DNA from: Streptomyces sp. JHA26
GTDB lineage: Bacteria; Actinomycetota; Actinomycetes; Streptomycetales; Streptomycetaceae
Assembly: GCF_002005565.1 (NCBI RefSeq)
Contig: NZ_BDJC01000062.1
Coordinates: forward strand, 1 to 37,957
DNA length: 37,957 nt
Direction: 5' to 3'
Positions 1 through 7,573 of the stretch are shown in pieces. The stretch's first letter is position 1; each line of letters opens with the position of its first letter. The translations under genes were made by a program, and so were the position numbers. A model generated the notes under the pieces. That model saw only the letters and a program-made list of their open reading frames with translations. It had not been told where the DNA came from and did no database searches.

Positions 1-1249
1 GCGTCACCGCCAGCGCGCACCCCAGGGCGGCCGCCCCGGTGACCAGCCACACCCCGGTCCCGCCGAGGGCCGGCACCTCCGGCCGCAGCCCGATCCGGGC
101 CAGCGCCCCCTGCCCGGCCAGCAGCCGGGTCAGCGGACCGGCGAGCAGCGGCGCGCAGACCACCGCGGGGACGGCCAGCAGCAGCGCCTCCAGCGCGGCG
201 AGCCGCCCGAGCCGCGCCCGGGAGGCGCCCCGCGCCCGCAGCACCCGCAGCTCGCCCGCGCGTTCGGCGGTCAGCAGCCGGGCCACCAGCAGCAGCGCGC
301 AGCCCGCGAGCAGGGCCAGCTGGAGCGCCACGACGAGGAGCGTGGAGCGGGCCACCAGCAGGGAGCGGTCGAGCCGGTCCAGCACCTCGGGCAGGGACGT
401 GTCCACCGCCGTCGCCCCGCTGAGGACGGGCCGGCCGCGCAGCCACGCCACCCCGTCCCGGGCCGCCCCGCGCAGCGCGTCCGTGCGGCCGGCCGTCACC
501 GTGGAGAAGTCCGCCGTCGCCAGCCACCCGGACGGACCGGCGCTCACCCGGCCGCCGGTCAGCGCACCGGGGGCGGCGAGCAGCGGCCCGTACGTCGTGA
601 AGCCGCCCCGCTCGATCCCGCGCCCGCCCAGCTCGTCCAGCCGCCAGTACGGGGACGCGGCCTCGGCCGGCCGGTACAGACCGGTGACCCGGATCCGCAC
701 CGCCGGGCCGTCGAACCGGTCGGTGAGGGTGAGGCGGGTGCCGGTCCGGACGCCGAGGCGCTCGGCGACGGCCGTCGGCAGCGCGACCTCGGTCACCGGG
801 CCGCCCTCCCGCGGCATCCGGCCCTCGGTGATCCGCACCTGCGCCGGGTCGAGCGCCGCGAAGTACGTCAGGTCCGGGTTGTCGCCGGACCGCTCGCCGC
901 GCGGCCGCAGGGCGTCCGGCAGGGCGTACGGGCCCGACCTCGTCAGGGGGCGGACGGTGACCGGCAGCCCGCCGAAGGCGGCCCGGGCGCCCCTGCGCAC
1001 GGTGGCGTCGGCCTCGTCGCGCCCGCCCTCGGGCACGTCCGCCTTGACGATCAGCGCGGTGTCGGCGGCGTTGCGCGGATCGGCGAGGGCGTGCCGCAGG
1101 GACGCGTCGCCGATCGCGCCCGCGTAGGCGGCCAGGGCCGCCAGCACCGCCGTGGTCAGCAGAACGGTGAGCAGCGCGGCGGCGAGCAGCAGGCGGTGAG
1201 CCCGCGCGCGCAGCAGCACGAACCCCGTGAGTCCCCCGCTCCCCGCCAC
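1..1249 (-). CDS. FtsX-family ABC transporter permease, 3' end outside window
   Basis: This is the N-terminal part (416 visible codons) of a membrane subunit of an ABC exporter or lipoprotein-mobilising type system. A hydrophobic segment at about residues 18-40 (LLLAAALLTVLLTTAVLAAL) is followed by a long extracytoplasmic domain of about 250 residues. A second membrane segment comes next, leading into the FtsX-like motif region (GELRVLRARGASRARLGRL) and a third hydrophobic stretch before the window edge. That order is typical of FtsX/MacB permeases. I chose the GTG at 1249, preceded by a G-rich Shine-Dalgarno-like run; a second in-frame GTG lies at 1219. The matching ATPase is not in the window and should lie to the left. 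The substrate cannot be told from sequence. The long plus-strand reading frame over the same bases is its antisense shadow. Confidence 0.85.
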   Translation of the reverse strand, partial: MAGSGGLTGFVLLRARAHRLLLAAALLTVLLTTAVLAALAAYAGAIGDASLRHALADPRNAADTALIVKADVPEGGRDEADATVRRGARAAFGGLPVTVRPLTRSGPYALPDALRPRGERSGDNPDLTYFAALDPAQVRITEGRMPREGGPVTEVALPTAVAERLGVRTGTRLTLTDRFDGPAVRIRVTGLYRPAEAASPYWRLDELGGRGIERGGFTTYGPLLAAPGALTGGRVSAGPSGWLATADFSTVTAGRTDALRGAARDGVAWLRGRPVLSGATAVDTSLPEVLDRLDRSLLVARSTLLVVALQLALLAGCALLLVARLLTAERAGELRVLRARGASRARLGRLAALEALLLAVPAVVCAPLLAGPLTRLLAGQGALARIGLRPEVPALGGTGVWLVTGAAALGCALAVT

Positions 1250-1348
1250 CCGGCCCCCCGGTACCGTCGTCCAGACCTGCCGGTGATGCTGTCAGAGGGC
1301 GCATGGAGCGGGAAACCGCTTGAGAGGCGGAATTGACCGGATCGTGAT

Positions 1349-1443
1349 CGGATTCCGGCGATGCGGGACCGGAATCCGGTCGTGGTCCTCGCAGGTCGGC
1401 CCTCGGGGGAGTCGGCCCTCGGGGGAGTCGGCCCCCGGGGGCT
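1349..1443. repeat. Perfect inverted repeat and 16-bp tandem repeats downstream of the globin gene
   Basis: A 10-bp perfect inverted repeat occupies 1349-1358 and 1369-1378 (arm CGGATTCCGG, 10-nt loop). It is followed by a 16-bp unit, TCGGCCCTCGGGGGAG, at 1396-1411 and 1412-1427, with a diverged third copy at 1428-1443 that contains a CCCCCGGGGG palindrome. The block lies directly after the minus-strand globin stop and before the minus-strand permease start. It may end globin transcription or act in the permease 5' region. The function is inferred from position only. Confidence 0.5.
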
Positions 1444-1856
1444 CAGCCCTCGGTGTTCACCATCGAGGCCGCCGCGTACGTCAGGTACTTCCACAGCGTC
1501 TGCTCGTGCTCCTCGGACAGCCCGAGCTCGTCGAGGGCCACCCGCATGTGCCTCAACCACGCGTCGTGCGCCGCGCGGTCCACGGCGAAGGGGGCGTGCC
1601 GCATCCGCAGACGGGGGTGGCCGCGCCGTTCGCTGTACGTCGTCGGACCGCCCCAGTACTGCATCAGGAAGAGCGCGAAACGCTCCTCCGCCGGGCCCAG
1701 GTCCTCCTCGGGGTACATCGGCCGCAGGACCGGATCCTGGGCTACCCCCTCGTAGAAACGGTGGACGAGCCGGCGGAAGGTCTCCTCCCCGCCGACCTGC
1801 TCGTAGAAGGTCTGCTCCTGAAGCGTGCCGCGCCGAATCTCATTCACGCCGTCCAT
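1443..1856 (-). CDS. glbO: Group II truncated haemoglobin (trHbO type)
   Basis: This is a 137-residue single-domain 2-on-2 globin, the usual size for the family. Visible family positions are the FYEGVAQDPVLRPMYP segment, which supplies the B10 and CD1 tyrosines; the HPRLRMRHAPF segment, whose second histidine is the predicted proximal haem ligand; and AWLRHM, carrying the G8 tryptophan of group II. Proteins of this type bind oxygen and nitric oxide in the cytoplasm of actinobacteria, and several roles have been proposed (oxygen delivery to membrane enzymes, redox chemistry). It is divergent from the methyltransferase at 1946, with 89 bp between them. The start is the first ATG. No membrane segment or signal peptide is present. 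The symbol is given by similarity to mycobacterial glbO. Confidence 0.9.
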   Translation of the reverse strand: MDGVNEIRRGTLQEQTFYEQVGGEETFRRLVHRFYEGVAQDPVLRPMYPEEDLGPAEERFALFLMQYWGGPTTYSERRGHPRLRMRHAPFAVDRAAHDAWLRHMRVALDELGLSEEHEQTLWKYLTYAAASMVNTEG

Positions 1857-1945
1857 GGTCTCAGACAGGGCGGCATAGGCCCCGGGACCCAGGACCTCAC
1901 GCCCGCCGGCCGCCCACGGCGACCGCCGGGCCCTACTGTGGAGGC

Positions 1946-2920
1946 ATGGGCGGGCACCAGGACCTGGAACGCCTCGCCGACTCCGCGCGGGCGGAGCTGG
2001 TGCGCGAGATCGAGCTGAGCGGCGCCTGGGCGGCCGACCCGGTCTGGCGGGAGGCGTTCGCGACGGTCCCGCGCCACCTCTTCGTGCCCTCCTACCACGT
2101 CGGCGTCCGGGGCGGCTACGAGCGCCGGTGGGGCGAGCACCCCGACCCCGCGGCCCGCGAGCGCTGGGTGCGCGGCGCGTACGCCGACACCCCGCTCGCC
2201 ACCCGGCTGCGCGACGGCGAGCTGCTCTCCTCCAGCAGCCAGCCGTCGCTGATGGCGACGATGCTGGTGGAACTGGGCGTGGCGGACGGCGACCGGGTCC
2301 TGGAGATCGGCGCCGGCACCGGTTACAACGCCGCCCTCCTCGCCCACCGGCTCGGCGACGACGACCTGGTCACCACCGTCGACCTGGACCCGGAGATCAC
2401 CGAGTCGGCCCGCCGGCACCTGACCGCCGCCGGGTACCACCCGGCCGTCGTCACCGGCGACGGGGCGCGCGGGGTGCCCGAACGCGCCCCCTTCGACCGG
2501 ATCATCGCCACCTGCGCCCTGCCGGAGATCCCCCGCGCCTGGCTCGCCCAGTGCCGCCCCGGAGGGCGGATCCTGGCACCGCTCGCCACCGGCCTGGTCG
2601 CGCTCACCGTCCACGACGCCGAGCACGCCGAGGGGCACTTCCTGCACACCCCCGCCTACTTCCTGCCGCTGCGCGGCACCGGGCGCACCGGGCCGGAGCC
2701 GCCGGGTCTCGCCGGGGTGCCGCGCCGGGCCCGCGACGACGACCTGTTCCGGTTCCTGCTGGCCCTGTCCCGGAGCGGCCTCGACCCGCAGGAGGCGCAC
2801 GCGCTGTGGGAGCGCGAGGACGCCCCCCGGCGCGAGCGCTACGGCATCACCGTCCGCGGCGAGCGGGCCTGGGCCTGGCTGGACGACCCGGAGGGTCCCT
2901 ACGCCTGGCCCTTCGCCTGA
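1946..2920 (+). CDS. PCMT-like SAM-dependent methyltransferase
   Basis: This 324-residue protein starts at an ATG with a good Shine-Dalgarno (GGAGG, 1 nt from the start region). Its N-terminal part resembles protein-L-isoaspartate O-methyltransferases (PRHLFVPSYHV). The SAM-binding motif I is clear (DRVLEIGAGTGYNAALLA), with an acidic residue at the end of strand 2 (TTVDLDPE) and a motif IV-like strand (FDRIIATCALPEIP). It is longer than classic Pcm (about 210 residues), with a C-terminal extension of about 100 residues. Related proteins are often annotated either as isoaspartate repair enzymes or as the methyltransferases of ATP-grasp-type peptide maturation clusters. No precursor peptide or ATP-grasp gene lies nearby, so a stand-alone protein methyltransferase is as much as can be said. 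Confidence 0.8.
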   Translation: MGGHQDLERLADSARAELVREIELSGAWAADPVWREAFATVPRHLFVPSYHVGVRGGYERRWGEHPDPAARERWVRGAYADTPLATRLRDGELLSSSSQPSLMATMLVELGVADGDRVLEIGAGTGYNAALLAHRLGDDDLVTTVDLDPEITESARRHLTAAGYHPAVVTGDGARGVPERAPFDRIIATCALPEIPRAWLAQCRPGGRILAPLATGLVALTVHDAEHAEGHFLHTPAYFLPLRGTGRTGPEPPGLAGVPRRARDDDLFRFLLALSRSGLDPQEAHALWEREDAPRRERYGITVRGERAWAWLDDPEGPYAWPFA

Positions 2921-2935
2921 CGGCCCGCGCCCGCC

Positions 2936-4561
2936 TCAGCCGCGGCGGATCGTGATCGTCGTCCAGGCGCCGACGTGCACCCGGTCGCCGTCCTGGAGCG
3001 GCACCGGCACGAAGGGCTGGATCGGCTCCTCGCCGCCGTTGACCGTCGTGCCGTTCGTCGAGTTCTGGTCGACGACCGCCCAGCTGCCGTCCGGCTGCTG
3101 CACCAGCAGCGCGTGCTGGTGCGAGACGCCCGGGTCCTCCGGCGGCACCGCGAGATCGATGTCCGGGGTGTCGCCGGTGGAGTGCCGGCGGCGGCCGATC
3201 GTGACCTGGTTGCCGGTGAGCGTGCGCTGCTGCTCGGGCGAGTACGCGGGCAGGTTCAGGCCCGCGGCCTCGGGGCCGGAGCGCTGCATCATCGCCATGA
3301 AGTACTCGCGGTCCGGACCGATGGTCGCCGTCCAGGTCGCCGGCTGCTGGGACCGCGGCGGGAAGCCGTGGCCGGGCGGGGCCTGGGTGGCGCCGGGCTG
3401 CGGGTAGCCGTAGCCGCCGCCCTGCGAGGGACCGCCACCGGGGCCACCGGGAGCGCCGGGGCCACCAGGACCACCGGGGCCTCCAGGGCCGCCGGGAACG
3501 CCGGGGCCACCGGGGCCGGACGACGGCGGGGAGAGCATCCAGTCGTCGTCACCGCCGCCGAAGGACGGACCGCCGCCCTGCTGCGGGCGGCCGGTCTCCT
3601 GCGGGAAGCCGGGCGGGGCCGGCGGACCGGACTGCTGGAACGCCTGCGGAGGGCCGCCGGGACCACCGGGGCCGCCGGGACGGCCGGGAGCCCCGGGGTC
3701 GCCGGGACCACCGGGGCCGCCGGGACGGCCGGGCCCCCCCGGGCCACCGGGACCGGGCGGGGGCGGGACGGGACCGGGCGGCGGCGGAACCGGCCGCGAC
3801 GGGTCGGCACCGAAACCGGGCGGGGCCGGCGGACCGGAGGGACCGCCCTGACCGCCGGGACCCGGGTAGCCGGAGGGACCGCCCGGACCACCGGGGCCCG
3901 GGTAGCCGGAGGGGCCGTTCGGACCGCCGGGACCGTTCGGACCCCCGGGACCGTGCGGGCCCGGACCACCGGGGCCGCCCTGACCGTGCTGAGCGGGACC
4001 GCCCGGACCACCGGGACCGCCCTGACCGGGACCGCCCTGACCGGGGCCGCCGGGGCCCGACGGGTCGGCGCCGAAGGGCGGGCCCGGCGGGATCGGCTCG
4101 GCGGGCCGGTTCATCTGGGACGGGCGGGAGCCCTGGTAGTCGTACGCGTCACCGCCGCCGTACGACGGACCGCCCGGCGGCTGCGGGAACCGGGGCCCAG
4201 GACCGGACGCCGGACCGGGCGCCGGCGGACGGGGGGCCGCCGGGGTGTACGAGGTGGCGGTGTTGGTGAGGAAGTTCCACCGGCACTCCTCGCAGAACGG
4301 CGCACCGCCCTCGCGGGGCGTGCGGCACTGCGGGCACAGCTGCGGTTCCGCGGCGGGGCCTCCCGGACCGCCTTGACCGCCCGGGCCGCCCTGTCCGCCG
4401 GGGCCGCCCGGACCACCGGGACCGGCGGGCGGCGGGAAGCCGTAGCCTCCGCCCGGGGGCGGGGGCGGCGGAGGGGGCGGCACGGCACCGGCCATGCGGT
4501 GACCGCAGACCTCGCACCAGTCGTCGGAACCCGACTGGTGTCCGTTCGGGCAGGTCGGCAT
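2936..4561 (-). CDS. Zinc-ribbon / collagen-like / FHA domain protein
   Basis: A 541-residue phosphothreonine reader. Two N-terminal metal-site candidates are visible: C4-H8-C16-C19 and C76-C79-C90-C93. Residues from about 110 to 380 are a proline/glycine tract with many GPGGPGG units, collagen-like in composition. The C-terminal FHA domain (451-541) keeps the expected positions: IGRRRHS, SHQHALL and STNGTTVNG. FHA domains bind phosphothreonine peptides, so in this operon the natural ligands are targets of the PknG-type kinase at 7574-10144. In mycobacteria PknG acts on the small FHA protein GarA; this protein is much larger and lacks GarA architecture, so direct equivalence is not claimed. 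It is the last gene of the block, 73 bp after the VWA gene, and that gap holds an 18-bp tandem duplication. Confidence 0.88.
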   Translation of the reverse strand: MPTCPNGHQSGSDDWCEVCGHRMAGAVPPPPPPPPPGGGYGFPPPAGPGGPGGPGGQGGPGGQGGPGGPAAEPQLCPQCRTPREGGAPFCEECRWNFLTNTATSYTPAAPRPPAPGPASGPGPRFPQPPGGPSYGGGDAYDYQGSRPSQMNRPAEPIPPGPPFGADPSGPGGPGQGGPGQGGPGGPGGPAQHGQGGPGGPGPHGPGGPNGPGGPNGPSGYPGPGGPGGPSGYPGPGGQGGPSGPPAPPGFGADPSRPVPPPPGPVPPPPGPGGPGGPGRPGGPGGPGDPGAPGRPGGPGGPGGPPQAFQQSGPPAPPGFPQETGRPQQGGGPSFGGGDDDWMLSPPSSGPGGPGVPGGPGGPGGPGGPGAPGGPGGGPSQGGGYGYPQPGATQAPPGHGFPPRSQQPATWTATIGPDREYFMAMMQRSGPEAAGLNLPAYSPEQQRTLTGNQVTIGRRRHSTGDTPDIDLAVPPEDPGVSHQHALLVQQPDGSWAVVDQNSTNGTTVNGGEEPIQPFVPVPLQDGDRVHVGAWTTITIRRG

Positions 4562-4600
4562 GTCGGAGCTTCCCCCTCTTGCGGAGCTTGTCGCTGTGTT

Positions 4601-4636
4601 GTCCTGCGGTACTGCGTCGTCCTGCGGTACTGCGTC
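4601..4636. repeat. Perfect 18-bp tandem duplication in the FHA gene 5' region
   Basis: The 18-bp unit GTCCTGCGGTACTGCGTC occurs twice back to back (4601-4618 and 4619-4636) between the VWA and FHA genes. The second copy runs into the VWA stop codon (minus strand, 4635-4637). It sits about 40 nt upstream of the FHA start, so it will be in the message between the two genes. Either a recent slippage event or a duplicated binding site would explain it. Confidence 0.85.
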
Positions 4637-5981
4637 ACTTCTTCACGCGAACAGTCTTCGTCGACCGGGTCTCGAGAGTCATCTCGTCGGCCTCCTCGAC
4701 CTTCGCTTTCAGTCGCACAGTACCTGCCGCCGCGTCGACCACGTCCACCACCTTCGCAAGCAGTTTCGCCGTATCCGCGTTTCCGGAGGCCCCGGCCAGC
4801 TGGACCGCACGGCCCAGTTTGGCCGTCGCTCCGTCGATGTCTCCCGCTTTGCGCAGATCCAGCCCCTGTCGGATGACCTGTGCCAGTTCGGCCTGCCCGG
4901 TGTAGTGGGCGACCTGGGGGTTGATCGACGTGGACGCGGCCACGTCGTCCGTCCACACCGCGCGTACGAGACCCTGGGCGCCGAGGTTCCGGACGCTCCC
5001 CCCGGGCTCCGGGACGACCAGGGAGACACGGGCGGCCAGCATCTCCCGGCCGATGTCCGCGGCCGGTACCTCCACGCAGACGTGGTAGTCGCGGGACTCG
5101 TCGCCCCAGGACCCGGTGGGGTAGTCCCCGGCGCGCGGCCCCGCCTCGGCGCGGCGGTCGGTCAGCTCCTCGACCGTGGGGGCGACCTGCTTGACGAACC
5201 GCACCGTGGCGCCGACCGGGGTCCACAGGCGCAGGGCCACGTCGGCGACCTCCTTGCCCATGGCCGTCTCCATCATCCGCGTGAAGTCGGCGGCGAGCCC
5301 CGACGGGTCGGCGACGATGTCGGCGGTGCCGAGCAGGGCGGAGGCGATCGCTGTGACTTCTTTCACTTCCCAGTCGGTGCCCACGCCACGGGCGTCACAG
5401 GTGAACCTCCCGGCGCAGGCGTCGAGGGCGGCCTTCAGGTCGTCGGGCGACTCGTGCTCGTTGCGGCCGTCGGTGAGCAGGATGCCGTGCCGGATGGCGA
5501 CGTCCGCCGTGGACAGCAGCCGGTCGGCCAGCCGCAGCCAGGTGCCGATGGCCGTGCCGCCGCCCGCGCTCAGCCTGCGCAGGGCCTGCTTGGCCCGCTC
5601 CCGGGTGGTGGCGTCGGCGACCGCGAGCCGGCCGTTGCCCGGATAGACCTCCGTGGCCACGTGCGTGCCGCCGACCACCGCGAAGTGCACGCCGTCGCGC
5701 AGGGTGTCGATCGCGGCGGCCGTCGCGTCCCGGGCGTTGCGCATCTTGGTCGGCGGGTAGTCCATCGAGCCCGAGCAGTCGACCATCAGCGCCACGGCCG
5801 CGGACGGCCCCCGGCCCGGCGCGTACAGCTGGGGCGCGGCCACCGCGCTTCCGACCGTGCCGCCACCGGTCGCGGTGACCGTGACGATCGCGTTGACCTC
5901 GCGGCCGCCCTCGGGCAGGTACGCGTTCTGGTAGACGTCCACCGAGAACTGCGGCACGTGCGACTTCGAGAAATTGGCCAT
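4635..5981 (-). CDS. VWA domain protein of the kinase/phosphatase block
   Basis: A 448-residue cytoplasmic protein with a von Willebrand factor A domain. The MIDAS metal site DCSGS is at residues 68-72, following a hydrophobic strand (AAVALMV); TDGRNEHES is a later conserved loop. Residues 1-55 form a beta-rich start (MANFSKSHVPQFSVDVYQN). VWA domains of this type usually act as metal-dependent protein-binding scaffolds. I chose the ATG at 5981 because the conserved-looking N-terminus begins there. A further ATG at 5993 leaves no room for a Shine-Dalgarno, since its G-rich run abuts the start. It lies between the PP2C phosphatase and the FHA protein on the same strand, so a scaffold role in the same phospho-signalling pathway is likely but inferred. 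Similar VWA/PP2C/kinase groupings occur in bacterial secretion and stress-response loci. Confidence 0.88.
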   Translation of the reverse strand: MANFSKSHVPQFSVDVYQNAYLPEGGREVNAIVTVTATGGGTVGSAVAAPQLYAPGRGPSAAVALMVDCSGSMDYPPTKMRNARDATAAAIDTLRDGVHFAVVGGTHVATEVYPGNGRLAVADATTRERAKQALRRLSAGGGTAIGTWLRLADRLLSTADVAIRHGILLTDGRNEHESPDDLKAALDACAGRFTCDARGVGTDWEVKEVTAIASALLGTADIVADPSGLAADFTRMMETAMGKEVADVALRLWTPVGATVRFVKQVAPTVEELTDRRAEAGPRAGDYPTGSWGDESRDYHVCVEVPAADIGREMLAARVSLVVPEPGGSVRNLGAQGLVRAVWTDDVAASTSINPQVAHYTGQAELAQVIRQGLDLRKAGDIDGATAKLGRAVQLAGASGNADTAKLLAKVVDVVDAAAGTVRLKAKVEEADEMTLETRSTKTVRVKK

Positions 5982-6112
5982 GCCGGATCGCATCCCCCTC
6001 TACGTCCCCACGGTGGTGGGGTGACGGCTCGTGACGCGGACCGCCCCCTGCGGTCCGCGAGGCCGCCCCGCCGTCCCCCCCGGCCGTGCGCGTGTGGCCC
6101 GGCCGTGCGGCC

Positions 6113-7570
6113 TCAGCCGGATCCTGCCCCCGCGGGCGGGGCCGGGAACGGCACGACGGCCACTGTTACGTTGTCGTGGCCACCGCCGTCCAGGGCGTGG
6201 CCGACCAGGACCCGGGCGCTGTGCAGCGGGCGCGCGGCGGCGTCGAGGGGCACGGCCGCGGCCATCTCCTCGGCCGACTCGGCGTAGTTCCACAGGCCGT
6301 CCGTGCACACCACGACCACGCCGGGGCGATCCGGTTTGAACGACGCGGTGTGCGGCTCCAGTTCGTAGGCGTCGGCGCCGAGCCAGCCCGTGATCGCGTG
6401 GGCGCGCTCGTCGGCGTACGCCTCGGCCTCGTTCATCAGGCCGGCGGCGACCATCTGCGCGGCCCACGAGTCGTCCTCGGTGAGCCGGGCCGGCGGGGTG
6501 CCGCGGTCCACCGGCACCCAGTAGACGCGGCTGTCGCCGACCCAGCCGACGACCAGCAGGTCCGAGGTCACCACGGCGCCGACGAGGGTGCAGGCCGGGG
6601 CGTTCTGGTGCGGCGCCTGCTCGCGGGCCGTGGCGGGCTCGTCGGCCAGCGCGTTGACGGCGTGGGAGGCGGCGACGATCGCGTCGTGCATGGCCTGCTG
6701 CGGGTGCGTGCCGCGCGGCAGGGCCGCGAGCAGCGACTCGCCGGCCGCGCGGGACGCGGCGAGGGAGGCGTCGTCCGGGCGGGTCGCCGAGGAGACGCCG
6801 TCGCACACGATCGCCACGGCCGCGGTCGTCCCGTCGGGCAGCGCGGTGCGGCCGACGCAGAAGGCGTCCTCGTTGCGGTGGTGGCGCAGACCGCGGTCGC
6901 TGACGGCGGCCACGGGGCCCGCCTCCTGCTCCATGTGGTCGCGTTCGCGGGGCTGGGCGTGCCCGCAGTTCTCGCAGTAGCCGTCGTCGTCGACGCGGCC
7001 CGCGCGGCAGGCCACGCACACCTTGCCGGACGCGGCCGGTGCGGGGGCGGTCCCCGGGGCCGGGGCCGGCACCGGGGCGGCCGACCGCGGGTCGGGGGCC
7101 TGCAACGGGTACTCGTCGGGCTCGTCCGGACGGTCGAACCGCACGCCGGACACGGCCGGTTCGGACGCGACCGGCTCGGAAGAGACCGGCTCGGACGCGG
7201 CCGGTCCCGCCGGGACCGCAGGCGCGGCGGGCGGTGCGACCGGTGGCGGTGGCACGGCGGCAGACGATGGCGCAGGCGCGGCGACAGGCGGTGGTGGCGG
7301 CGCAGGCGCGGCGGCCGGTGGTGGCGGCGGTGCGGCCGGCCGTGGCGGCGGCAGCGGGGAGCCGGCCGGGTCCGCCCCCGGCACGCCCTGCGGCGGCGAC
7401 GACGGGGCGGGCACCGTGCCGTTCGGGGAGATCGTCGGACTCTCCTCGGGCCGCGCGGGCACGGCGGACAGGTCGTATCCGCACGCGCCGCAGAAACGGT
7501 CGTCCGACTCGAGGGGTTCCTCGCAGCTCGGACACTTCGACACAGCGGCCTGCTGGGGCATCTGCGACAT
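6113..7570 (-). CDS. PP2C-family Ser/Thr phosphatase with two zinc ribbons
   Basis: A 485-residue protein. It has an N-terminal zinc ribbon (C13, C16, C27, C30), a proline/alanine linker of about 140 residues, a second ribbon (C185, C188, C199, C202) and a C-terminal PP2C domain from about residue 218. PP2C metal-site motifs are present: RNEDAF (D235), VAIVCDGVSSA (D257, with DGVS replacing the usual DGHGG), CTDGLW and GGHDN (D466). It should remove phosphate from Ser/Thr residues, probably reversing the kinase encoded just upstream. The kinase stop (7574-7576) is followed at once by TTG and then ATG; I take the ATG at 7570, with TTG at 7573 as the alternative, so translation is probably coupled to the kinase. 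There is no membrane segment, so the enzyme is predicted to be cytoplasmic. Confidence 0.9.
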   Translation of the reverse strand: MSQMPQQAAVSKCPSCEEPLESDDRFCGACGYDLSAVPARPEESPTISPNGTVPAPSSPPQGVPGADPAGSPLPPPRPAAPPPPPAAAPAPPPPPVAAPAPSSAAVPPPPVAPPAAPAVPAGPAASEPVSSEPVASEPAVSGVRFDRPDEPDEYPLQAPDPRSAAPVPAPAPGTAPAPAASGKVCVACRAGRVDDDGYCENCGHAQPRERDHMEQEAGPVAAVSDRGLRHHRNEDAFCVGRTALPDGTTAAVAIVCDGVSSATRPDDASLAASRAAGESLLAALPRGTHPQQAMHDAIVAASHAVNALADEPATAREQAPHQNAPACTLVGAVVTSDLLVVGWVGDSRVYWVPVDRGTPPARLTEDDSWAAQMVAAGLMNEAEAYADERAHAITGWLGADAYELEPHTASFKPDRPGVVVVCTDGLWNYAESAEEMAAAVPLDAAARPLHSARVLVGHALDGGGHDNVTVAVVPFPAPPAGAGSG

Positions 7571-7573
7571 CAA

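Noticed and set aside
39..1127. Long plus-strand frame at the left edge
   Set aside because: Ser/Arg/Pro-rich low-complexity product; it is the antisense of the FtsX permease, whose translation has clear membrane segments.
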